From an uncultured Bacteroidales bacterium (GTDB lineage Bacteria; Bacteroidota; Bacteroidia; Bacteroidales; UBA932), in contig CAMGTS010000027.1 in assembly GCA_946062035.1 (NCBI GenBank), forward strand, positions 1 to 10,482: 10,482 bases of DNA, read 5' to 3'. The notes below the pieces were generated by a model. That model had not been told where the DNA came from and ran no database searches. It was given only the letters and a program-made list of their open reading frames with translations. A program made the translations under genes and the position numbers. Numbering within the stretch: position 1 is the stretch's first letter; each line of letters begins with the position of its first letter. Below are positions 1-5,900 of this stretch, piece by piece.

Positions 1-2
1 GC

Positions 3-782
3 GAGGCCATTCAGGAACGTCGCAACACAAGACCTGTAATCAGCAGTTTCGGAGAATATGCCGCATGCGGAGGATATTGGATTTCAGCACAGACAGACAA
101 AATCATATCTGATGCAAATACCCTTACCGGTTCTATCGGAGTCTTTTCTCTGTCGTTCAATGTCGGAAAAGGTCTGAAAAAACATCTCCATATCAACTCT
201 GAATCTATAGGCACACACGCACACTCTGCAATGGGAAGAATGATTGATCCTTATTCTGACAAAGAGGCAGAATACATCCAGTCATTTATCGAACATATCT
301 ATACTAAATTCACAGGCATCGTTGCGGACGGGCGTAATATGAGTGTCGCCAACGTAGACTCAGTAGGTCAGGGACGTGTATGGACCGGCTCACAGGCTCT
401 TGCCATAAATCTGGTTGATGAGATCGGTACTCTTGGAGACGCGATACAGGCTGCGGCTGAGGCCGCAGGGCTCGCAGGGGAAGAGAGCGAATATAAAATT
501 GTAGAATACCCAAGCACCAAAAATTCGATGGACACGATAATGAGCATGCTCGGAAACGGCACACAAGAAGATACGGATGAGCTTAACAGCTATCTCACCA
601 CTTCAACAAAGACAGGAATTTTGGGTATTACAAATACACCTGACAGATTCGAGGGAGTATCTACTACTCTCAGGTCACTCACTCCTGATCAGGCGGCTAA
701 AATCCTCTTCCCTGACCTCTACAATTCAGGAACTACGAGGGTTTATGCTCTGATGCCTTGCATTTATAGTTTCAACTATTAA
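3..782 (+). CDS. sppA: Signal peptide peptidase SppA (protease IV), C-terminal part, 5' end outside window
   Basis: Membrane-bound protease of family S49 that degrades cleaved signal peptides. The open frame enters from the left edge, so only the last 259 residues are visible. They match the C-terminal catalytic domain of the long (67K, E. coli-like) SppA: a PVISSFGEYAACGGYWIS block, then NTLTGSIGVFS, a VADGR segment, and the QGRVWTGSQALAINLVDEIG block. The C-terminal RVYALMPC resembles the end of other Bacteroidota SppA proteins. In E. coli the Ser409 nucleophile lies in the AASGGYW motif; here that codon (66-68) is TGC, cysteine. The partner lysine (Lys209 in E. coli) lies in the N-terminal half, which is not in the window. 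The in-frame ATG at 231 is not the real start, because family-conserved sequence lies upstream of it. A terminator follows the stop. Family assignment is firm; catalytic activity is uncertain. Confidence 0.93.
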   Translation, partial: EAIQERRNTRPVISSFGEYAACGGYWISAQTDKIISDANTLTGSIGVFSLSFNVGKGLKKHLHINSESIGTHAHSAMGRMIDPYSDKEAEYIQSFIEHIYTKFTGIVADGRNMSVANVDSVGQGRVWTGSQALAINLVDEIGTLGDAIQAAAEAAGLAGEESEYKIVEYPSTKNSMDTIMSMLGNGTQEDTDELNSYLTTSTKTGILGITNTPDRFEGVSTTLRSLTPDQAAKILFPDLYNSGTTRVYALMPCIYSFNY

Positions 783-790
783 AAACGCAC

Positions 791-832
791 AACTCCCCCC
801 GCCTAACCTCATTCACAGCGGGGGAGTTTTAT
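791..832 (+). terminator. Rho-independent terminator after sppA
   Basis: The arms AACTCCCCCCGC (791-802) and GCGGGGGAGTT (818-828) pair over 11 base pairs with one bulged C. The loop is 15 bases, and a short T run (827-830) followed by ATCAT comes after the stem. It begins 8 bases after the sppA stop and ends about 20 bases before the tilS start. It should therefore end sppA transcription and leaves very little room for a separate tilS promoter. Confidence 0.8.
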
Positions 833-852
833 CATATAAGGTCAAGATACTG

Positions 853-2484
853 ATGGGCAATATTTCAAGCGGCAAAAGGCAGTTAAAAGCAACAGCATTC
901 GAACAGAATGCCCTTGACGAGTTGCGCAGATTGTGCCAAAGTGATAATGGCCACAACCTCAAACTGTTGCTTGCGGTAAGCGGAGGGGTCGACTCTTTGG
1001 TAATGGCGACTATAGCTGCCAAGCTTTTTGAAAATGCCGCATGGCGGATTGCCATTGCCCATGTAAACTTTCACCTAAGAGGGACGGCAAGCGACGAAGA
1101 CGAACTGTTCGTAAAAAAATGGGGAGAAACCAAAGGTATCAAAGTCTTTTCTACAGAATTCGACACGGCGAATATCGCCAAAGAGAGGGGGATATCTGTA
1201 GAAATGGCGGCCCGAGACCTACGTTACGAATGGTTCTATTCTATCGCGTTGAAACATGATTTCACACATCTTGCCATTGCGCACAATGCCAACGACAACG
1301 CTGAAACCCTGTTACTCAATTTGGTAAGGGGGACGGGGTACTCCGGATTAAAGGGAATCCTCAGGAAAAGAAGCGTAGAAATCGGCGAAGACCGGAAGTT
1401 AGAAATCATCAGACCTCTATTATGGGCGCAGCGAGCTGATATAGAGGACTACGCACAAAACAATAATATGGTTTGGCGCACAGACCATACAAACAATTGC
1501 AATGATTACTCCCGAAATAAGATAAGGAATGCAGTAATTCCTCTCCTTTCAAGCATAAACCCGTCAATCGTTTCTACACTTAACAAAGAAGCCGCAAGAT
1601 TCGCCGAAGCCGGAAAAATTTTGGACGGAATAGTGGATAAGGAGGAAAACAGACTGAAAACCAATAGCATACCTGGCGTAGACTATTTGGGATTACGAAA
1701 AAGACATCTCGTTACGGCGTTCGATATAGCCGCGATGAGCACTGATAACGACAATACGGATAGCGAGCGCAGACAGTCCGACTTCCTCCTCGAATCCGTG
1801 CTAAGAAAATACGGCATAAACAGTTCAACCACAGAAGATATTATCGGAGCAATAAAATCGTTGGGAGAAGAGAAGAAAAAAATGTCGCAATCAGAATCAT
1901 CTTTGTCCAAAATCTCATTTACCACAAAAATCTTCAAATCGGCAGATTTTATCGCAGTATTAGAGAGAGGTATGCTGAAAATCTACAGCACACCCGACTT
2001 TGATGGTTTTACACCGATAACTATCTATGGAGAAGGAACATACAGATTCGGAGATTTCTGTCTTGAAATCAGAATAGACGAGTACGCAGCACACCTGTCA
2101 GCCGAAACCATTGACGGCATCAAAACAAACACCATACATAGTGCCATTTCACGCCTTGACGCTGACAAAATAAAATTTCCCCTGATTTGCAGAATCTCAC
2201 GTCCCGGTGATAAATTCAGACCATTCGGAATGAGAGGCAAGAAAAATGTCGCGGATTTTCTGAACAGCCGAAAAATAGATGTGCTGTTCAAAGGTATAAT
2301 TCCTGTACTCCAAGAAGAACAAGAGCCAATGAGTGATACGCCGCAAAATCACAGACCGAATAACAACCAATGCATAAAACAGGAGGGGCGCATCATCGCC
2401 ATCCCGGGCATAGAAGTCAGCGAAGAAGTCCGTATCACCTCATCCACCCGCCACATTCTCAGCATTGCGGTTTACTTCTTATAG
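853..2484 (+). CDS. tilS: tRNA(Ile)-lysidine synthetase TilS
   Basis: Cytoplasmic enzyme that attaches lysine to C34 of the CAU-anticodon tRNA(Ile) using ATP, giving lysidine and changing both codon reading and charging from Met to Ile. The protein has 543 residues. The PP-loop SGGVDS is at residues 43-48, the HVNFHLRGTASDEDE block follows at about 70-84, and AHNANDNAET is at 143-152. The TilS signature DHTNNCNDYSRNKIRN is at 211-226. A C-terminal TilS domain includes RPGDKFRPFGMRGKKNVADF at about 450-469. ATG 853 is the only ATG far enough ahead of the PP-loop; no clear ribosome binding site precedes it. The protein is longer than many homologues, partly from a polar Gln/Asn-rich insert at about 487-510 in the C-terminal domain and a charged stretch at 297-360. 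Its last 13 bases overlap the convergent DUF3078 gene. Confidence 0.95.
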   Translation: MGNISSGKRQLKATAFEQNALDELRRLCQSDNGHNLKLLLAVSGGVDSLVMATIAAKLFENAAWRIAIAHVNFHLRGTASDEDELFVKKWGETKGIKVFSTEFDTANIAKERGISVEMAARDLRYEWFYSIALKHDFTHLAIAHNANDNAETLLLNLVRGTGYSGLKGILRKRSVEIGEDRKLEIIRPLLWAQRADIEDYAQNNNMVWRTDHTNNCNDYSRNKIRNAVIPLLSSINPSIVSTLNKEAARFAEAGKILDGIVDKEENRLKTNSIPGVDYLGLRKRHLVTAFDIAAMSTDNDNTDSERRQSDFLLESVLRKYGINSSTTEDIIGAIKSLGEEKKKMSQSESSLSKISFTTKIFKSADFIAVLERGMLKIYSTPDFDGFTPITIYGEGTYRFGDFCLEIRIDEYAAHLSAETIDGIKTNTIHSAISRLDADKIKFPLICRISRPGDKFRPFGMRGKKNVADFLNSRKIDVLFKGIIPVLQEEQEPMSDTPQNHRPNNNQCIKQEGRIIAIPGIEVSEEVRITSSTRHILSIAVYFL

Positions 2485-2509
2485 TTACCTATGGTATATG
2501 AGAAGTTAA
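2471..2509. terminator. Candidate bidirectional terminator hairpin in a convergent gene overlap
   Basis: ACTTCTTATA (2474-2483) pairs with TATGAGAAGT (2497-2506) over 10 pairs including one G-T wobble. After a 2-base bulge (2484-2485), TACC (2486-2489) pairs with GGTA (2493-2496) around a 3-base loop. Past one T-T mismatch, TT (2471-2472) pairs with AA (2508-2509). The left arm contains the tilS stop (2482-2484) and most of the opposing gene's stop codon (2472-2474). Neither side has a strong T run, so ending transcription here is an inference from position and structure. Confidence 0.5.
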
Positions 2510-3524
2510 GGCCGAATACCTCCTTTATCTGCACCATGGGGGATTCCTTACCGTTCTTGCGGGAAATCTTCACCTTGTCATCGTAAATAACGTTGGTACG
2601 GAGAGATGCCTTTAAATATTTGTTGAATGAATAATCTAACTGCACATCCCAATACAACACCATATTCAGCGGATTGCCCATATAGTCTGAGAATAGTGAG
2701 AACTGGGACGCAACCTTGAAATCTTTGTAAAATGTTTTCTGAAAATTCACCTTCAGCTGAGCACCAAGTTCCCAACGGAGGAATTTATCATATTCGTTAC
2801 CATACTTGACCCTGATTGCCGAATCCGCATTTACCATCACGACACTTCCTGTCAATGGAGAAAATCCTATAGATAAAACCTTTCCGTCCCCAGGTTTGTA
2901 GTCAATACCAATACCGAGAGTAGAGTAGGCAGGAGCAAGAAACTTGGAAACCATCGTCGCCTTATTGTCGCTGTCATACTTAAATCCGGGGCTGAACTGC
3001 GATTTGAAGTTGAATGAGGCTGAAAAATAAAGCTTTTTATAGGCCCGGTAACCCCACTTGCTGTCTAAGATAATCTTGTCATCCGCTTTTCTGTATCCTA
3101 TGTCAAAATTCTGCACAAAGCCATAAGAGAGTTGCAGTCTGTTATCCCAGTACATCTTCCCTTTCTCATAATTCGCCATCGCATTAACATAGGCGTTCAA
3201 TGCGACAGATCCTGTACCTCCGGCAGCCCAATTCGTCAATGAAATCTGAGAAAAACCAACCTCATCCAAAACTCCTGTGGTCCAGAATTTTGGCTTGTAA
3301 TCGGGATTATAGTTGATTGTAGGAATCCCGAATTTCTTGCCTATCACACGACAAATCTCCTGCTCTTTGTCAAGTCCGCTCGGAAGCTCAACTTTTTTCT
3401 TCTTGACCGTATCACCAAAGAAATTTATATCCTGCGCATACGAACTCTCTGATATACAGCACAAAGCAAGTATCCCCAAAAACGCGGCAACTACAACTGC
3501 AAGTGATTTACAAATCCATTTCAT
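2472..3524 (-). CDS. DUF3078 family outer-membrane beta-rich protein
   Basis: A 350-residue exported protein of unknown function. An N-terminal signal peptide (basic MKWICK, hydrophobic core to about residue 23) ends with a probable cleavage after SSYA, before Gln31. The LALCC stretch is not a lipobox because the residue before Cys is Leu. A short KKKK linker follows. From about residue 80 the alternating pattern is typical of outer-membrane beta strands: WTTGVLDEVGFSQISLTNWAAGG, then YWDNRLQLSYGFVQN, YKKLYFSASFNFKSQFSPG, GIGIDYKPGDGKVLSIGFSP and a final FGLNFSYTIGNYKK. WAAGG followed by the FSPLTGS region resembles Bacteroidota proteins annotated DUF3078. It is the last gene after proS and the unknown gene at 3556-4269, 31 bases downstream of the latter. 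Localisation is inferred. I assign the family from memory of its motifs. Confidence 0.85.
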   Translation of the reverse strand: MKWICKSLAVVVAAFLGILALCCISESSYAQDINFFGDTVKKKKVELPSGLDKEQEICRVIGKKFGIPTINYNPDYKPKFWTTGVLDEVGFSQISLTNWAAGGTGSVALNAYVNAMANYEKGKMYWDNRLQLSYGFVQNFDIGYRKADDKIILDSKWGYRAYKKLYFSASFNFKSQFSPGFKYDSDNKATMVSKFLAPAYSTLGIGIDYKPGDGKVLSIGFSPLTGSVVMVNADSAIRVKYGNEYDKFLRWELGAQLKVNFQKTFYKDFKVASQFSLFSDYMGNPLNMVLYWDVQLDYSFNKYLKASLRTNVIYDDKVKISRKNGKESPMVQIKEVFGLNFSYTIGNYKK

Positions 3525-3555
3525 ATCAAATCCGGAAACCTTACACCAAGCCCTA

Positions 3556-4269
3556 TTACTTCAAAACGTCGTCAGACCTGTATTCAAAACCAAGCCTTTT
3601 GGCAGTCTTTATCACATAATCTTCGGAATTCTTCTCGCCTACGGTAACAGTCTTGACCTTGTCGAAAGGAGGAACCAGCAAATCAAAAGAGAGAGCATAC
3701 AACATCGCCCCTTCGACAAAGTCCCTCAACTCCTTTTTGTCAAGTCTCACTTTCCCGAAATCGCAGACCTTACAGCGGTTCTGATTTTTTCCTTCAACAA
3801 AGAAACAGCCGTCTTTGTTCACAAACATTCTTGCGACAAGATATCCCAAATCATCCTGACGGTTTAACTTAATGCTCTCGTAGAGAAAATTATATACATT
3901 GATAACTCCGCAATATGTGTTACCCGTATCCTCTTTTGAATATGGAACATTCCATACCGGATGCTCTCTGTCAAACTGATATATGTCCGCACACATTGAA
4001 AAGACAAGCACGTCATCCGCGAACCTCAGCTCCGCCACATCTTTTCCCCTATCCCTGTATTCAAGTTTCACCCTCTTGCTGAGTGATTTGCCTGAATCTC
4101 GCAATTCGTCCAACGCCTCATCAAGGTCATTGCTTATCTCAGCCAAAAGCTCTTTAAGTTCAACAAAAATATCCAAAGTCCTGTCAAAGACAAATGACTT
4201 TAAATTCGACTTGCCGGCAAGAGCATCCACTATCCGCGCATTGACCGACAAAGGCTGTTCGTTATCCAT
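3556..4269 (-). CDS. Conserved Bacteroidota protein of unknown function
   Basis: A 237-residue protein with no signal peptide or membrane segment, so probably cytoplasmic. It has an acidic, helical N-terminal third (about residues 31-58, ELKELLAEISNDLDEALDEL). A mixed alpha/beta core follows, with PYSKEDTGNTYCGVINVYNF (110-128) and GYLVARMFVNKDGCFFVEGK (142-161). A CKVC pair lies at 166-169, and the end is AKRLGFEYRSDD. I recall similar unnamed proteins in Bacteroides-type genomes, especially the YCGVINVYNF and ARMFVNKD segments, but know of no function. C166 and C169 are too few to claim a zinc site alone. The gene lies 54 bases after proS and 31 bases before the DUF3078 gene on the same strand, which suggests co-transcription. 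The start ATG (4267-4269) has only AT-rich sequence upstream and no Shine-Dalgarno, as is usual in this phylum. Confidence 0.8.
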   Translation of the reverse strand: MDNEQPLSVNARIVDALAGKSNLKSFVFDRTLDIFVELKELLAEISNDLDEALDELRDSGKSLSKRVKLEYRDRGKDVAELRFADDVLVFSMCADIYQFDREHPVWNVPYSKEDTGNTYCGVINVYNFLYESIKLNRQDDLGYLVARMFVNKDGCFFVEGKNQNRCKVCDFGKVRLDKKELRDFVEGAMLYALSFDLLVPPFDKVKTVTVGEKNSEDYVIKTAKRLGFEYRSDDVLK

Positions 4270-4323
4270 ATCTATATCTTAAATTGTAAAGTATCGTATT
4301 GGAAACTCCGCATTGGCCAGTCT

Positions 4324-5802
4324 CTAATAAGCCTTGGCAAATACGACTCTTCTATGCGACGGCTTACCGCTGTATACGCACTTACCCTCTTCTTCACAAA
4401 CACATGAATCAACAGGGATACAACGTATTGTAGCTTTTGTCTCCTCCTGGATTTTAGCTTCTGTCTCAGGAGTTCCGTCCCAATGGCATAACAGGAAGTT
4501 GCCCTCCTCAAGCTTGGCCTTAAACTCATCCCATGTATCGACTTTAAGTATATGGGAGTTTCTGAAATCAAGAGCCTTCTGATATACATTCTTCTCTATC
4601 GCCTCCAAGAGATTCTTGACATGTTCAACAACAAGATCTCCGCTTACGCTCTCTTTGGTAAGAGTATCCCTTCTCGCAACCTCAACGGTGTTATTCTCCA
4701 AATCGCGAGGGCCGACAGCCAATCTTACAGGAACACCCTTGAGCTCCCACTCCGCGAACTTGAAGCCGCTGCGGACATTATCCCTGTCGTCAATCTTGAC
4801 GCTGATTCCGAGTTTTACAAGCTGCTCCTTTATCTCATTCATCTTGGCGAGAACCGCCTTCAACTGCTCATCCTTATTGAAGATAGGCACCATAACAACC
4901 TGAATAGGAGCGAGATTAGGAGGAAGAACCAAACCGTTATCGTCGCTGTGGGCCATGATAAGCGCTCCCATAAGCCTTGTGGATACACCCCATGAAGTAG
5001 CCCATACATATTCAAGACCACCGTCTTTAGTCTGATATTTGACATCAAATGCCTTTGCGAAATTCTGACCGAGGAAGTGAGAAGTACCCGCCTGCAAAGC
5101 CTTTCCATCCTGCATCATCGCTTCAATACAGAATGTATTCAACGCTCCGGCGAATCTCTCTGATTCAGTCTTTTCACCAACTATAACAGGCAATGCCATA
5201 TAGTTTCTCGCGAACTCCGCATAAACATTGATCATCTTCTTTACCTCTTCCAAAGCCTCTTCTCTTGTCGCATGAGCCGTATGTCCCTCCTGCCACAAGA
5301 ACTCAGCGGTACGGAGGAAAAGACGGGTTCTCATCTCCCATCTCACCACATTCGCCCACTGGTTTACGAGGATAGGAAGATCTCTGTATGAACTGATCCA
5401 ATTCTTATATGTGCTCCAGATAATAGTCTCTGAAGTAGGCCTTACGATAAGCTCCTCTTCCAATTTTGCGGAAGGGTCGACAACAACACCGGGACCGTCT
5501 GGATTTGTCATAAGGCGGTGGTGAGTCACTACCGCACACTCTTTTGCGAATCCCTCTACGTGCTCCGCCTCACGGCTGAGGAAAGATTTAGGGATAAAAA
5601 GCGGGAAATATGCGTTTTCGTGTCCTGTCTCCTTAAACATTTTATCCAACTGCCTCTGCATCTTTTCCCAAATGGCATAGCCCCAAGGCTTGATAACCAT
5701 ACAACCTCTGACAGCTGAATTTTCAGCAAGACCCGCCTTCACTACAAGGTCATTATACCATTGAGAATAATTCTCTGCTCTCGATGTAATCTGTTTCGAC
5801 AT
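4324..5802 (-). CDS. proS: Prolyl-tRNA synthetase, archaeal/eukaryotic type
   Basis: Charges tRNA(Pro) with proline in the cytoplasm. The 492-residue class II synthetase shows motif 2 around [20 protein letters not shown] (154-173) and the [17 protein letters not shown] segment (240-256). Motif 3 lies near [20 protein letters not shown] (267-286). The anticodon-binding domain starts at about 300 (IQVVMVPIF). The extra C-terminal domain carries C439, C461, C467, C469 and C475, candidates for the zinc site known in this ProRS type, and ends in the typical Ala-Tyr. There is no inserted YbaK-like editing domain, as expected for the archaeal/eukaryotic type and unlike E. coli ProRS. The gene is probably first in a minus-strand operon with the unknown gene and DUF3078, and is transcribed divergently from the lipoprotein gene at 5901. 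Confidence 0.96.
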   Translation of the reverse strand: MSKQITSRAENYSQWYNDLVVKAGLAENSAVRGCMVIKPWGYAIWEKMQRQLDKMFKETGHENAYFPLFIPKSFLSREAEHVEGFAKECAVVTHHRLMTNPDGPGVVVDPSAKLEEELIVRPTSETIIWSTYKNWISSYRDLPILVNQWANVVRWEMRTRLFLRTAEFLWQEGHTAHATREEALEEVKKMINVYAEFARNYMALPVIVGEKTESERFAGALNTFCIEAMMQDGKALQAGTSHFLGQNFAKAFDVKYQTKDGGLEYVWATSWGVSTRLMGALIMAHSDDNGLVLPPNLAPIQVVMVPIFNKDEQLKAVLAKMNEIKEQLVKLGISVKIDDRDNVRSGFKFAEWELKGVPVRLAVGPRDLENNTVEVARRDTLTKESVSGDLVVEHVKNLLEAIEKNVYQKALDFRNSHILKVDTWDEFKAKLEEGNFLLCHWDGTPETEAKIQEETKATIRCIPVDSCVCEEEGKCVYSGKPSHRRVVFAKAY

Positions 5803-5825
5803 AATTAATGTGGAATAATTTTTGA

Positions 5826-5833
5826 TACCTTTG
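5826..5833 (+). promoter_or_regulatory. Putative -7 box (TAccTTTG) for the lipoprotein gene
   Basis: An exact match to the Bacteroidetes primary-sigma -7 consensus TAnnTTTG, 67 bases before the ATG at 5901. It predicts a start of transcription near 5837. I see no TTTG -33 element at the expected 19-21 base spacing, so the call rests on one box and its position. Confidence 0.5.
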
Positions 5834-5839
5834 TTCCAA

Positions 5840-5864
5840 AGCTTAGGGCAAAACGCTCTAAGCT
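5840..5864. promoter_or_regulatory. Palindromic hairpin shared by two divergent 5' leaders
   Basis: AGCTTAGGGC (5840-5849) pairs with GCTCTAAGCT (5855-5864) around a 5-base loop. That gives 10 pairs with one G-U in the plus-strand RNA; in minus-strand RNA the same position is an A-C mismatch. It lies between two opposing promoter boxes, so it falls at or next to the predicted first base of both transcripts. It could be a 5' mRNA-stabilising stem-loop or an operator for a dimeric regulator. The sequence alone does not decide. Confidence 0.5.
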
Positions 5865-5867
5865 GCG

Positions 5868-5875
5868 CAAAAATA
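5868..5875 (-). promoter_or_regulatory. Putative -7 box (TATTTTTG) for proS operon
   Basis: Read on the minus strand this is TATTTTTG followed by CGC, an exact TAnnTTTG match in the proS upstream region. It predicts a start near 5864 and a leader of about 60 bases before the proS ATG (5800-5802). No -33 TTTG is visible at normal spacing. The AT-rich context raises the chance of a random match. Confidence 0.45.
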
Positions 5876-5891
5876 CAAAAATTATTTAACG

Positions 5892-5896
5892 GGAGG
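5892..5896 (+). promoter_or_regulatory. Strong Shine-Dalgarno sequence for the lipoprotein gene
   Basis: GGAGG lies four bases before ATG 5901. It fixes this start and stands out because most other genes here have only AT-rich sequence upstream and no recognisable Shine-Dalgarno, the usual pattern in Bacteroidota. Confidence 0.65.
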
Positions 5897-5900
5897 TCAT

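Noticed and set aside
231..782. A complete 183-residue gene starting at ATG 231
   Set aside because: The same frame is open to the left edge and encodes conserved SppA sequence, so this ATG is internal to a truncated sppA.
3455..3461. Lipobox (LALCC) in the DUF3078 protein
   Set aside because: The residue before the first Cys is Leu, which lipoprotein signal peptidase sites do not allow; a standard signal peptidase site SSYA-Q follows.
3313..3867. Plus-strand reading frame of 184 codons
   Set aside because: It lies opposite two well-supported minus-strand genes and has no recognisable protein features; it is a shadow frame.
4270..4323. Separate promoter for the unknown gene (TACTTTAC on the minus strand)
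   Set aside because: It misses the last two bases of TAnnTTTG and has no -33 element; read-through from proS is simpler.
4552..4995. Plus-strand reading frame of 147 codons opposite proS
   Set aside because: Fully antisense to conserved ProRS coding sequence, with no family resemblance; explained by codon bias.
4324..5802. Loss of the ProRS editing domain as an anomaly
   Set aside because: Absence of the inserted editing domain is normal for the archaeal/eukaryotic-type ProRS and not a deletion.
5801..5900. Riboswitch or T-box upstream of proS
   Set aside because: The proS leader is only about 60 bases and shows one small hairpin, too short for a T-box, with no specifier-loop or antiterminator motif.
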